Below, piece after piece: positions 33,637 to 42,176 of a stretch of 64,000 nucleotides of DNA. How positions within the stretch are numbered: position 1 is the stretch's first letter; each line of letters starts with the position of its first letter. The notes below the pieces were generated by a model. The model did not search any database and had not been told where the DNA came from. It was given only the letters and a program-made list of their open reading frames with translations. The DNA comes from Actinomycetota bacterium (lineage in GTDB: Bacteria; Actinomycetota; Acidimicrobiia; Acidimicrobiales; Acidimicrobilacustridaceae), in contig JACPNV010000040.1 of NCBI GenBank assembly GCA_016185305.1, positions 92,668-156,667 of the forward strand, written 5' to 3'. The position numbers and the translations under genes are program-made.

Positions 33637-35451
33637 TCACGCCCTGGCTATGCGCAACCGCTGCGCTCCGCCACTCGAGTGCGCCCACTCGAGTCGCTGC
33701 TCGTGCACGTTCACGCCGCCGTCGGAGACCTCGATCGCCGGTTCGGTGCCGAAGTGGATGCGAGGCACGTACACGACCGTCGGCGCGGCGACGGAGCGGT
33801 CGACGTCGAGGTCGAGCTGGAAGACGGCGAGCGCGGGGTCGAAGATCATGCGGGTCGGCGTGCCCGCCGCGTGACGGACGTAGGGTCGGCAGAATCCTTC
33901 GACGGCGCGGCCGCCGGCATCGAGATCGTCAGGCGTGGCATCGCTCGGGATGTCGCTGACCGAGAAGATCGAGAGGTCTTCGTGGTTCCACTGGTCGCCG
34001 AGCTCATGGGTGTTGTCTGCCGTGTAGCTCCACTGGGTGCCGTGGACGAACAGCGTGTCGAGGGCGCGGTAGTTGGCCTCGAGGGCCAGGCGCTGCGTGC
34101 TGTAGTCGCCCGTGCGGTAGGCCGCGCCGCCGTTCATCTCGTACGGGATGCCGAACTCGCCGAGCAGCAGCGGTCGGTTGCTCATGTGCTCGCGCGAGTG
34201 GTCGGTGAAACCGGTGAGCTGGGCGACGAACTCCTCGGCGATGGCGTCCACGCCACCGAGCGTCTCGCCCGAGAGCGCGTGGTAGCCGTTGGGGTCGAAC
34301 TGGCGGGTCGACAACGTCATGACGTCGTACCAGTGCGACGCGTTGACGATGAGGGGATCGGGGTCGTCCCACGCCATGCCCCGTTGCAGCGGCTCACCCT
34401 CCACGAACACGAAGCAGCCGGGATGCACGGAGCGCATCTCGTCGCGGAACCGGCGGATGAACGGCTCCATGAACTCCCCCCACGGGTCGACCTCCCGGCC
34501 GTCCCGCGCCTTGAAGTACGACTCGCTCGCGAGGACGGGCACACCGGCGGCGTCGAGGTCCCACACGCCGGCCCGGCGCCACGGGCACCCGGCGCGCCAG
34601 ACGCTGAGCCCTTCGGGGTTGAGCACCCGACCGTCTCGCTCGATGCTGTGGCCGTCGCCCGCGGCCAGGTACTCGATGGGTGACCACGGCGTGAAGTCGT
34701 CTTTCACCCGCATCATGAACCTGGTGCCCTTGAGCAACCGCTTGGCCTTCCCGATGTAACCGGTCGACGGCTCGTTCAACGAGTCATAGCCGAGCACGTT
34801 GTCCAGATCGCGAACTCGCTCGGCCACCGCGGCGATGGACGCGAGGTAGCGCGACTGCAACTCGCCTTGCACGCCGGCGAGCTCTTCGCAGAAGGTGTCG
34901 CCGCCGAAGAACAGCGTCCACATCGTGGCTGCGGCCACGCGCTGGTTGTTGGCTGGCCAGTCGAAGTCGTCGAGCAGCGCCTGGCCGGCGGGGACGAACC
35001 GCTCGGGGACGAGCCCGGCCAGCTCGAAGGTCCACAGGGGTGCACCATCGCCTCCGCTGAACCGGCTCCAGCAGTCCTGGTGCGGGTCGACGAACACCAA
35101 CAGGTCGCGTTCGCTGGCACGGCGGACGATCTCGCGCACATAGTCGAGGTAGGGCTCGTCGTGCTCGCCGGGCCCCGCGTGCTCGATCGCTTCCCAGGTG
35201 ACGAGGAGGCGCAACACGTCGAACCCCCAGTGCGCCACGCGGTCGAGGTGGCGGTCGACCTCGTCGAGGGGTGCGGGCCGCCCGATGAAGCTGACGTCTC
35301 TGGCACCGGCCAGATCGATCGGTCGGTGGGTCGCGCCGTCGGGCTGGTAGGGCACCTTCGTGCTGCCCCCGAAGTTCACGCCGCGCAGCAACGTGTGCCG
35401 GCCGGCGGCGTCGATGAACCAGGAGCCCTGCGTCGTGTAGCCGTGCGCCAT
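33637..35451 (-). CDS. Glycoside hydrolase family 5 (glycosylceramidase/steryl-glucosidase-like)
   Basis: 604 residues, no signal peptide. The TIM-barrel start is LLRGVNFGGSTKVPY; the acid/base glutamate lies in LGYDSLNEPSTGY and the nucleophile in RPLLLGEFGIPYEM. Other barrel marks are VLRLLVTWEAIEH and VFVDPHQDCWSRF. The C-terminal about 100 residues look like a beta-sandwich. Length and motifs resemble the endoglycosylceramidase and steryl-beta-glucosidase branch of GH5 more than cellulases. A cytoplasmic glycolipid glucosidase would fit the missing signal. The ATG at 35451 is 166 bases from the divergent CHASE-GGDEF gene. Confidence 0.83.
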   Translation of the reverse strand: MAHGYTTQGSWFIDAAGRHTLLRGVNFGGSTKVPYQPDGATHRPIDLAGARDVSFIGRPAPLDEVDRHLDRVAHWGFDVLRLLVTWEAIEHAGPGEHDEPYLDYVREIVRRASERDLLVFVDPHQDCWSRFSGGDGAPLWTFELAGLVPERFVPAGQALLDDFDWPANNQRVAAATMWTLFFGGDTFCEELAGVQGELQSRYLASIAAVAERVRDLDNVLGYDSLNEPSTGYIGKAKRLLKGTRFMMRVKDDFTPWSPIEYLAAGDGHSIERDGRVLNPEGLSVWRAGCPWRRAGVWDLDAAGVPVLASESYFKARDGREVDPWGEFMEPFIRRFRDEMRSVHPGCFVFVEGEPLQRGMAWDDPDPLIVNASHWYDVMTLSTRQFDPNGYHALSGETLGGVDAIAEEFVAQLTGFTDHSREHMSNRPLLLGEFGIPYEMNGGAAYRTGDYSTQRLALEANYRALDTLFVHGTQWSYTADNTHELGDQWNHEDLSIFSVSDIPSDATPDDLDAGGRAVEGFCRPYVRHAAGTPTRMIFDPALAVFQLDLDVDRSVAAPTVVYVPRIHFGTEPAIEVSDGGVNVHEQRLEWAHSSGGAQRLRIARA

Positions 35452-35617
35452 CCGGTGTGCCTACCACATGGCGCCCGGCCGGCTGAACCTGCGTTGCGAA
35501 TCGGTTGCTGCCGAGCTTGGAGCCTCAAAATGGGGGACAATCCTGCCGATGCGAAACGTGCTGCAGGGCGGCCAGCCCAGCGAACGGCGGAATCGGTGGA
35601 AGTGCTTGTGAGGTGGC

Positions 35618-37636
35618 GTGAGCGAACCCGCGGCGCCTGAGCGGCGTGCGAACGCAAACAAGGTGGGCCAGAAGCGAGGCCCGGCCGTCGTCCTGGCAGC
35701 GATCACCTTCGTGGTCGCCCTGGTCCTGACGGCCACGCTCTCGGTGTCGGTCCGTCGCACCGCCCGCGACGACGCCGAAGCGCAGTTCCGCCAGACCGCG
35801 GCGCAGACCGCCGCCGGGGTGAGGGGCGAGATCAGCAAGTACTTCACCAGCCTCGACGACCTCGGCGCGCTCGTCGGGAGCGTGCCGGCGGTGACCCCGA
35901 GGCAGTTCGAGGACTACGTGAGAAGTGCCAAGGTGTTCGATCGAGTCCCCTCGATCGTCGGCGTGCTCTACCTCCAGCGCGCCGACGAGGCGAGCTCGGA
36001 TCAGTTCATCGCCCAGGCCCGCGCCGCCAACCCGAACTGGCAACCGCTCTTCCTCACCGCGGACCAACCCTCGTGGCCGCGGTACTTCCTCATGCAGTAC
36101 GTCCCCGGCCAGACCAACCTCCGGCTGCCGGTGGGCGCGGAGATCAGCTCGATCAAGGCGATCACCGACGTCCTCGCCGTCTCCGCGCAGACCGGCAAGG
36201 GTGTCGTCGGTTCCTTCCAGCACGACCCGTTCGTCCAGAAGCTCGCCGAGGACATGAAGCAGGTCCCGGTGCAAGACCTGCTCGACGTGGACTTCTTCAT
36301 CGGCGTGCCTGTCTACGCGCCGCCGGCCGCGGGCACACCGACCGGCGAGCCACTCGGCTGGACGGCCGCGCCGATCGCCCGCTTCCAAGACGTCGTCACC
36401 CAGGCCGCACGGGGAACGCCGCAAGGCATCGGCATGAGCATGACGGTCAACCTCACCGAGTCGCTGGCCACCCGCGACGACCTGTCGCGGGTCGCGCAGC
36501 TCGAAGGCACCGCCGGCCCGCGCGACCGGGCGGCGTTCCGCCAGGACGAGACGTTCGAGACCGACGGCGTCACCTTCAACCTCTCGGTGTGGAGCACCGC
36601 CGACGCCGCCGACCCGCCCAACACCGTGGCGATCGTGCTGCTCGCCGGCCTCCTCGGCAGCGTCCTCGCCGCCTTCGTGATGTACCTCCGCATCCGGTCG
36701 CACGACCGAGAGCGGGCGTTCGCGGCCGAAGTGGCCGATCGCTCCCTGTTCCAGCGGGAGATCGTCGATTCCGTCACGAGCGCGATGGTCGTGCTCGACG
36801 CCAACGGCGCGATCGTCGAGGCCAACCCGGCCTGGTCCGAGCTGCTGGGCTTCCGCGCCGCGGGCACCAGCCCCGAGCTGGCAACCGACCGCGGCCTGGA
36901 CTACGTCGGTGTCATGCGGGGCCACGTCCCCGGTGGTGCCGACGCGCTCGCCGCCGGCGTGCGTCGTGTGCTGGCCGACGAGGAGGGTGCGGTCGAGTTG
37001 GACCTGCCCCTCGAGCACGGTCGCGTTCGCCGCTGGTACACGGTCCGGGCGACACCCTTGCGCGGGGTGCACGGCGGTGCCGTCGTCGTCCACACCGACA
37101 TCACCGAACGCAAACGATCGCACGACGAGCTGGAGTTCAAGGCCAGCCGTGACAACCTCACTGGCCTGCTGAACCGGGCCGCGCTGGAGACCGAAGTCGA
37201 CGAGGCGCTGCGCCGCGCCCGCGCCGACGGCACGAGTGCCGGCGTCCTGTTCATCGACCTCGACGGGTTCAAGCAGATCAACGACGCCTACGGTCATGCC
37301 GTCGGCGACGAGGTGCTGCGAACGGTGTCGACCAGGATCTCGAGCGCGGTGCGCACGACTGACCGTGTCGGTCGACTGGGTGGCGACGAGTTCGTCGTCC
37401 TCATCGCTCCCCTTGTCTCTGATGGCGCGGCGCACACGACGGCCGAGCGCATCCTGCGCGCCTTCGAAGAGCCGCTCATGGTCGACGAGCACCTCCTGTC
37501 CATCGCCGCCAGCGTCGGCGTCGCCGTCGTCGACTCCCCCCTCGACGTCTCCAGTGCCGACGTCATCGAGCGCGCCGACGAAGCGATGTACCGCGCCAAA
37601 GAAGAGGGCGGCTCCCGCTTCGAGATCTCGCCGTGA
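35618..37636 (+). CDS. CHASE-PAS-GGDEF diguanylate cyclase
   Basis: 672 residues from GTG 35618, preceded by GAGGTGG. Membrane helices near 22-45 and 340-362 bracket an extracytoplasmic CHASE domain (FTSLDDLGALVGSVPAVTPRQFEDYV, VGVLYLQR). A PAS domain follows (SAMVVLDANGAIVEANPAW) and then a GGDEF domain with LGGDEFVVL and FIDLDGFKQIND. The I-site is RTTD exactly five residues before GGDEF, so product inhibition is expected. This looks like an active, ligand-sensing diguanylate cyclase. Confidence 0.92.
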   Translation: MSEPAAPERRANANKVGQKRGPAVVLAAITFVVALVLTATLSVSVRRTARDDAEAQFRQTAAQTAAGVRGEISKYFTSLDDLGALVGSVPAVTPRQFEDYVRSAKVFDRVPSIVGVLYLQRADEASSDQFIAQARAANPNWQPLFLTADQPSWPRYFLMQYVPGQTNLRLPVGAEISSIKAITDVLAVSAQTGKGVVGSFQHDPFVQKLAEDMKQVPVQDLLDVDFFIGVPVYAPPAAGTPTGEPLGWTAAPIARFQDVVTQAARGTPQGIGMSMTVNLTESLATRDDLSRVAQLEGTAGPRDRAAFRQDETFETDGVTFNLSVWSTADAADPPNTVAIVLLAGLLGSVLAAFVMYLRIRSHDRERAFAAEVADRSLFQREIVDSVTSAMVVLDANGAIVEANPAWSELLGFRAAGTSPELATDRGLDYVGVMRGHVPGGADALAAGVRRVLADEEGAVELDLPLEHGRVRRWYTVRATPLRGVHGGAVVVHTDITERKRSHDELEFKASRDNLTGLLNRAALETEVDEALRRARADGTSAGVLFIDLDGFKQINDAYGHAVGDEVLRTVSTRISSAVRTTDRVGRLGGDEFVVLIAPLVSDGAAHTTAERILRAFEEPLMVDEHLLSIAASVGVAVVDSPLDVSSADVIERADEAMYRAKEEGGSRFEISP

Positions 37637-37993
37637 TCAGAAGCGACGCTTGTTCTTGATCCAGCGCTGGGTGTCGCTCATGCCATCCGCCGCCCACGCC
37701 GCGTCGCCGGGCTCGCCCTTGCTCGGGCCCGCCGCCGGCTCGCGCACCTTGGCCGTGTACGGCCGGGCGGCGCGGGCCTGCAGGCTCCGGTCGGCGTCGT
37801 ACAGCTCGCGCTCCTCGTCGTCGCTCAGGACCTCCCACGCCTCGGCGATCTGCGCAAAGCGCTCGGGCTTGCCGCCGGCATCGGGATGGGTCTTGCGGGC
37901 GAGCACCCGGTAGGCGGCCTTGATCTCGTCCTTCGAGGCGGTGCTCGCGACGCCGAGGATGGCGTAGTAGTTCAGGGTGCTGTAACGGCGCAT
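37637..37993 (-). CDS. J-domain (DnaJ-like) protein
   Basis: 118 residues. An N-terminal J-domain ([39 protein letters not shown]) holds the HPD tripeptide needed to stimulate Hsp70 ATPase. The rest is short and polar with a terminal WIKNKRRF; there is no G/F or zinc-finger region, so it is a class C J-protein with unknown client. The ATG at 37993 was chosen because it has GGAG five bases upstream, unlike ATG 38056. Its stop directly follows the CHASE-GGDEF stop on the other strand. Confidence 0.85.
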   Translation of the reverse strand: MRRYSTLNYYAILGVASTASKDEIKAAYRVLARKTHPDAGGKPERFAQIAEAWEVLSDDEERELYDADRSLQARAARPYTAKVREPAAGPSKGEPGDAAWAADGMSDTQRWIKNKRRF

Positions 37994-38102
37994 CTGGCTC
38001 CAGCTTGCCAGCCTTGCGGCTCGGGCGCGGGGCACCGTACCGCCACGGGCAGGCACGATTCGGGAGATGAGCCATGACGTTCTTACTCCAGCGGGGTCTC
38101 GA

Positions 38103-39638
38103 TCAGACGCCGGTAGCGACGTGGGCCGCGAGCCGGGCCTTTAGGTCGATGACAACGGGGTTGTTGTCGTCCCAGCCGGGTTGGCCGGCATAGCCGGTGA
38201 CCGGGTTGGGGAGCAGGTTGGTGAGCTCGTACGGATCGGTGGTCAGGTTGAACAGCTCCCTCTCGCCGTCGCGATACTCCGTGTATTTGAAGCACGGGTT
38301 GCGCACCGCACAGTCGTCGCGAACCAAGTCGAAGTCATTTGCTGGAGTGCTGTTGGGAGCACCATCGCGGCTGTACTGGTCGGTTCGCCAACCGGTGGTG
38401 TCACCACGCATCAGCTGTACGAACGAGCGCCCGTCGGTCGGCAATGTCGTGCTCAATCCCGACAACTCCAGCAATGTCGCGTAGTAATCGACGTTGCTGA
38501 TCATCCGGTCCAGCGTGCCGCCACTGGAGCCTGGCAACCGCAGCATCAAGGGGTTGGTCAGGCATTCCTCGTAAGCGCACTGCTTTTTGGCGATTCTGTG
38601 TGAGCCAAGGCCCATGCCGTTGTCGCCAATAAAGAGAATGATGGTGTTGTCGAGCTGGTCGGTGGCGACCAAGTTGTTGTACAGCTTCTTGAACTCTTTG
38701 TCCAAACCAGCCTGGCTGGCTATGGCCTCACTCGTATTGCGCGCGCCAGCGCAGGGCTTCTCTTGAATGAAGCTCGGCTTGTCGGAAGCGTCCGTATCAG
38801 TCGCTCCTACACAGTTGCCTTCCCGGTAGTTGGGCAGGTTCGCCGGCATGGTCCACCCACCGACATCGGTCGGGACTCCCGCGCCAACGTGCGGTGCATA
38901 TGGTGCGTAGTAGGCGAACCACGGCCGTCCAGCAGACTTCTGCTGGTTGATCCACTCGATGGTACGGTCGCCGTACCAGTAGGTCGACCAACTGCTGTTA
39001 TCAGTCTTTGGGACGGCTATTGGCCCGGTGTTCTGGTCACAGTAGTCGAAGTTGTAACCATTTGGTTGGGCAACGTCCACTACCCAACGTTCCCAACCAG
39101 ACGGAATGGGGTTGGTGCAAGCATTGCCCGGATAGCAATTCTTGTACTTGCCAAAATACCCGGTCGCGTAGCCGGCGGCGCGCCACGGTTCGGGCAACTC
39201 GCCCGACTTCTCTGGAACGCACGCGCTGTTGCCGTATTGGCCAGTGTTCGCGACGGTTTGGCCAGTCAAGATCGACGTTCGGTCCGGGCAACAGAGCACA
39301 CCCGCGTATCGGGTTTGGGTGGAGTTCCACCATGCCCCACCGGGCTCCGAAGCCAAGAACTTCATGTATGCATCGACGGTGTCGCACCGCACCGGGTTCG
39401 GGCGCGCTGCCGTGGCATGCTGGTCGCACCCTTGGTCGTCGGTGAGCATCACCAGCACGTTCATACCTTGGCCACTCGGTACGACGTTGGGCAGACCGGT
39501 CGTGGTTGTTGTGCTTGAGCTCGTGGTGGTACTCGGGTCGACGGGTGGAATGATGATCGGGTCGCAAGCCGCGATGACCATTGCCGACAGAACCATGAGG
39601 GCGAGGAGGTGGTTCGCCGCCAATGCCCGCTTCGCCAT
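38103..39638 (-). CDS. Secreted sulfatase lipoprotein
   Basis: 511 residues. A lipoprotein signal ends in the lipobox VIAAC, followed by a Ser/Thr spacer. The sulfatase nucleophile motif C-x-P-x-R is C116-C-P-D-R120 followed by TSILTGQ; C116 would be converted to formylglycine, with Asp in place of the more usual Ser. Metal-binding sites are LVMLTDDQG near the start and [13 protein letters not shown]. It hydrolyses sulfate esters outside the cell. ATG 39638 has GGGAGG upstream. The gene's DNA looks clearly AT-richer than its neighbours by eye, suggesting acquisition. No formylglycine-generating enzyme or transporter is adjacent. Confidence 0.88.
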   Translation of the reverse strand: MAKRALAANHLLALMVLSAMVIAACDPIIIPPVDPSTTTSSSTTTTTGLPNVVPSGQGMNVLVMLTDDQGCDQHATAARPNPVRCDTVDAYMKFLASEPGGAWWNSTQTRYAGVLCCPDRTSILTGQTVANTGQYGNSACVPEKSGELPEPWRAAGYATGYFGKYKNCYPGNACTNPIPSGWERWVVDVAQPNGYNFDYCDQNTGPIAVPKTDNSSWSTYWYGDRTIEWINQQKSAGRPWFAYYAPYAPHVGAGVPTDVGGWTMPANLPNYREGNCVGATDTDASDKPSFIQEKPCAGARNTSEAIASQAGLDKEFKKLYNNLVATDQLDNTIILFIGDNGMGLGSHRIAKKQCAYEECLTNPLMLRLPGSSGGTLDRMISNVDYYATLLELSGLSTTLPTDGRSFVQLMRGDTTGWRTDQYSRDGAPNSTPANDFDLVRDDCAVRNPCFKYTEYRDGERELFNLTTDPYELTNLLPNPVTGYAGQPGWDDNNPVVIDLKARLAAHVATGV

Positions 39639-39772
39639 TTTGGACCTCCCGGGGATCTCCTTGGTTGACGTTCTCCCTGCAATGGCCACTTCTACCGCCA
39701 GGGCCGCGCCGAGTCGAAGGGTCAGGTGGATTTCGCCGTAGCGATGGTAGCTGTTGGTAGGCGAGGGTGGGC

Positions 39773-39939
39773 GAGCCTCTGACGACGTCCGCCGGCGCTT
39801 CTACACCGACAACTTCTTAGAGGCTGCGCCGATAGGCGCAGCCGTGGCCCGAGCGGCCCGGCGCGCAGCGCCAAGAGCGGGAGATTTGGCGCTACGAGCC
39901 GCGACGACCGAACCTATCCGCTGAGCCTCTAACGACCTC
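39773..39939. repeat. Direct repeat pair, 17 bp, 150 bp apart
   Basis: GAGCCTCTGACGACGTC (39773-39789) recurs as GAGCCTCTAACGACCTC (39923-39939) with two mismatches. The complementary core AGAGGCT occurs between them at 39819-39825. They occupy the gene-free stretch 39639-40075 upstream of the sulfatase. Confidence 0.7.
39817..39932. other. Candidate structured element (nested inverted repeats)
   Basis: A perfect 9-bp closing pair TTAGAGGCT (39817-39825) and AGCCTCTAA (39924-39932) encloses two hairpins. The first is GGCTGCGCC-GATA-GGCGCAGCC at 39822-39843; the second is AGCGCCAA/TTGGCGCT at 39867-39893 with an 11-base loop. GATAGG (39831-39836) can alternatively pair with CCTATC (39913-39918), extending the outer stem. 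No coding frame there resembles a protein. It may be a regulatory RNA, recombination site remnant or simply a GC-rich fold. Confidence 0.45.
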
Positions 39940-39956
39940 ATGGGCTCGGCGGCACG

Positions 39957-40004
39957 CGCGCTCGCCGCATAGGTTGCGGGCGCGCTCGCCGCATAGGTTG
40001 CGGG
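39957..40004. repeat. 24-bp tandem duplication
   Basis: Two exact copies of a 24-base unit beginning CGCGCTCGCCGCATAGG, at 39957-39980 and 39981-40004, with the first four bases of a third. It lies 72 bases before the oxidoreductase start and next to the structured element. Confidence 0.88.
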
Positions 40005-40075
40005 CGCGGTGTCGCTCGGCGACGACGCTTCACGGGCGGCGCATGACGACCGGGGCTGGGAGTACCGTGGTCGCG

Positions 40076-41059
40076 ATGCGTGCGTGGCAGGTCTTCGAGC
40101 ACGGAGAGCCCAGCGAGGTGCTGCAGCTCTGCGAGGACGTCGATCTCCCCAAGCCTGCCGGAGAGCAAGTCGAGGTGCGCGTCGAGGCGTGCGCCTTGAA
40201 CTTCGCCGACAGCCTGCTCTGCCGGGGCAACTACCAGGAAAAGCCGCCGCTCCCCTTCACGCCGGGGCTCGAGCTCGCGGGCATGGTCGTCGCGGCCGGC
40301 CCCGACGCTCACCATGGCCTCGGCACCCGCGTGCTCGGGTCGCCGATGCTGCCCCACGGGGGTTTCGCCGAGCACGCCCTCGCGCGCTCGCACGACGTGT
40401 TCCCCATCTTCGGCACCGTCTCGTCCACCGAGGCCGCCGCCTTTCACGTCACCTACCAGACGGCGTGGTTCGCGCTCTGCCGGCGCGCCCACCTGCAACC
40501 GGGCGAGACGCTGGTCGTGCACGCCGGCGCCGGCGGCGTCGGTTCGGCGGCCATCCAGCTCGGCACGGCCGTTGGAGCCCATGTGATCGCGACGGCCGGG
40601 GGCGAGGCCAAGGTCGGGCAGTGCCGCCGGCACGGAGCCGAGATCGGCATCGACTACGACGTCGAAGACTTCGTCGCGGTGGTCAACGACCATACGCACG
40701 GGCGCGGCGCCGACGTCATCTTCGATCCGGTCGGCGGCGACACCTTTGACCGCTCGACCAAGTGCATCGCGTGGGAAGGCCGCATCGTCGTGATCGGCGC
40801 CGCGGGCGGCAACTACGCCGAGGCCCGCACCAACCACGCGCTGGTCAAGAACTACAGCGTGCTCGGCCTGAACTGGGGTGGCTACCGGAGCCGCCACCCC
40901 GAGCTGGTCGCCGAGGCCCACGACGATCTCATGGGCATGTGGGAACACGGCAGCATCCACCCGCTCGTCTCAGACGTCGCCTCGCTCGACGAGCTGCCTG
41001 GCACGCTGGCCAAGCTCGCCGGCCGCAACAGCACCGGCAAGCTCGTCCTCACGCCCTGA
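40076..41059 (+). CDS. NADPH:quinone oxidoreductase-like, zinc-independent MDR family
   Basis: 327 residues. The N-terminal GroES-like domain includes ACALNFADSLLCRGNYQ and FTPGLELAGMVVAAG; the NADPH site is VVHAGAGGVGSAAIQL. No catalytic zinc ligands of alcohol dehydrogenases are seen, and DVIFDPVGGDTFDRS matches quinone oxidoreductase-type reductases/enoyl reductases. The frame is open to 39974 across the repeats, but ATG 40076 (MRAWQVFEHG) gives the family N-terminus. Its last 11 bases overlap the end of the convergent oxidoreductase gene. Confidence 0.9.
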   Translation: MRAWQVFEHGEPSEVLQLCEDVDLPKPAGEQVEVRVEACALNFADSLLCRGNYQEKPPLPFTPGLELAGMVVAAGPDAHHGLGTRVLGSPMLPHGGFAEHALARSHDVFPIFGTVSSTEAAAFHVTYQTAWFALCRRAHLQPGETLVVHAGAGGVGSAAIQLGTAVGAHVIATAGGEAKVGQCRRHGAEIGIDYDVEDFVAVVNDHTHGRGADVIFDPVGGDTFDRSTKCIAWEGRIVVIGAAGGNYAEARTNHALVKNYSVLGLNWGGYRSRHPELVAEAHDDLMGMWEHGSIHPLVSDVASLDELPGTLAKLAGRNSTGKLVLTP

Positions 41060-42071
41060 CCAAGCTGACGGGGGCGCCGCCCGCGCGGGCGGATCGGTAG
41101 ATCGCGTCGACGAGGCGATGCGGGCGCAAGGCGATGGCGAAGTCGGGGTGGGCCGGTGTGCCGGCCATCACCGACTCGACGAACGCCGCATCCGGATTGC
41201 GGCGGGCGATGCCCGCCCGGTCGAGCTCGGCGGCCAGCGCCTCACCCTCCACCGAGCCCTCGTCACCGGGAAGGGTCCAGCGCACCGGCCCCCACACGTC
41301 GCCTTCGAGGACGAAGAACCCCCGCTCGCACAGCACCTCCACCCGCCGGAGGCTGGGCCGCTCCAGCAGGTCGTGCCACACCGATGTGAGCGAGCCGACC
41401 GCGCCGCTCGCGTACCGGACGGTGACGACGGCGAGATCCTCGATACCGGCGATCTGGTGGAACGCACCGGTCTGCGCGGCCACGCCGGTGATGGTGCCGC
41501 ACAGCCACTCCAGCAGATCGAGGTCGTGGATGGAGTGTTCGAGCAACGTGCCCGCGCCGGCCCGGGCGGGGTCGGCCCGCCACGTCGAGCCGTACATGCC
41601 CTGGATGGGGATGTACTGGTCGTCGCGGAACACCACGCTCATGACGGCACCGTTGCGCTCTTGCCGAACGAGATGATGCAAGAACAGGAACGACGGCGAG
41701 TCGCGCAGCACGAGCCCGACCTGATTGACCACACCGGCCTTCGTGACCGCGTCGACCATCGCCCCCGCGTCGGCCTCGGTGACCGCGAGCGGCTTCTCGC
41801 AGAAGATCGGTAGACCGCGCGCGGCCGCCTGCTCGACCAGACGTCGGTGCTCGGTGGTCCAGGTGCACACGTAGATCGCGTCGCTGCCGTCGAGCACCTC
41901 GGTCTCGGTCGCCGCGACCTTGGCGCCGCTGGCTGCCGCGAAGCGCTCTGCTTTGTCGATGTCGGGGTCGTACACCAACGCGATGTCGGCATCGGGTGCG
42001 CCGGCGTGCAGCATCTTGCCGTGGTAGGTGGCGATGAGCCCGCCCCCGAAGAACCCGACCCGGACCCCCAT
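41049..42071 (-). CDS. Gfo/Idh/MocA family NAD(P)-dependent oxidoreductase
   Basis: 340 residues. The Rossmann fold starts VRVGFFGGGLIATYHGKML, then the acidic strand LVYDPDIDKAERFA and IFCEKPLAVTEADAG, the family's EKP signature whose Lys is catalytic. The C-terminal half (GSTWRADPARAGAGTLLEHSIHDLDLLEWL) has the substrate-binding histidine motif. Substrate is likely a sugar, inositol or derived alcohol. ATG 42071 was chosen since the much longer open frame upstream is a shadow of the divergent diiron gene. Confidence 0.88.
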   Translation of the reverse strand: MGVRVGFFGGGLIATYHGKMLHAGAPDADIALVYDPDIDKAERFAAASGAKVAATETEVLDGSDAIYVCTWTTEHRRLVEQAAARGLPIFCEKPLAVTEADAGAMVDAVTKAGVVNQVGLVLRDSPSFLFLHHLVRQERNGAVMSVVFRDDQYIPIQGMYGSTWRADPARAGAGTLLEHSIHDLDLLEWLCGTITGVAAQTGAFHQIAGIEDLAVVTVRYASGAVGSLTSVWHDLLERPSLRRVEVLCERGFFVLEGDVWGPVRWTLPGDEGSVEGEALAAELDRAGIARRNPDAAFVESVMAGTPAHPDFAIALRPHRLVDAIYRSARAGGAPVSLVRA

Positions 42072-42138
42072 GGGCCGACACGTTAGGCGGCACAAGTCAC
42101 AGCTCCGGCCGTTGACCCGCTCGGGCGCGGCGAGTAAA

Positions 42139-42155
42139 AACGAGCGACGTTCGTT
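42139..42155. promoter_or_regulatory. Candidate TetR-type operator upstream of the diiron-SCP2 operon
   Basis: A 17-bp near-palindrome, AACGAGCGACGTTCGTT, symmetric at 14 of 17 positions about base 42147. It ends 21 bases before the GTG start at 42177. The 9-mer ACGTTCGTT within it recurs at 47669-47677 before the P450 operon. Both operons encode a TetR regulator. Confidence 0.5.
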
Positions 42156-42176
42156 ATCTGCTAGGGGGACCGGCGC

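Noticed and set aside
39817-39932. Integron attC-like site
   Set aside because: The outer ends do not match the RYYYAAC/GTTRRRY core sites, and no integron integrase is present.
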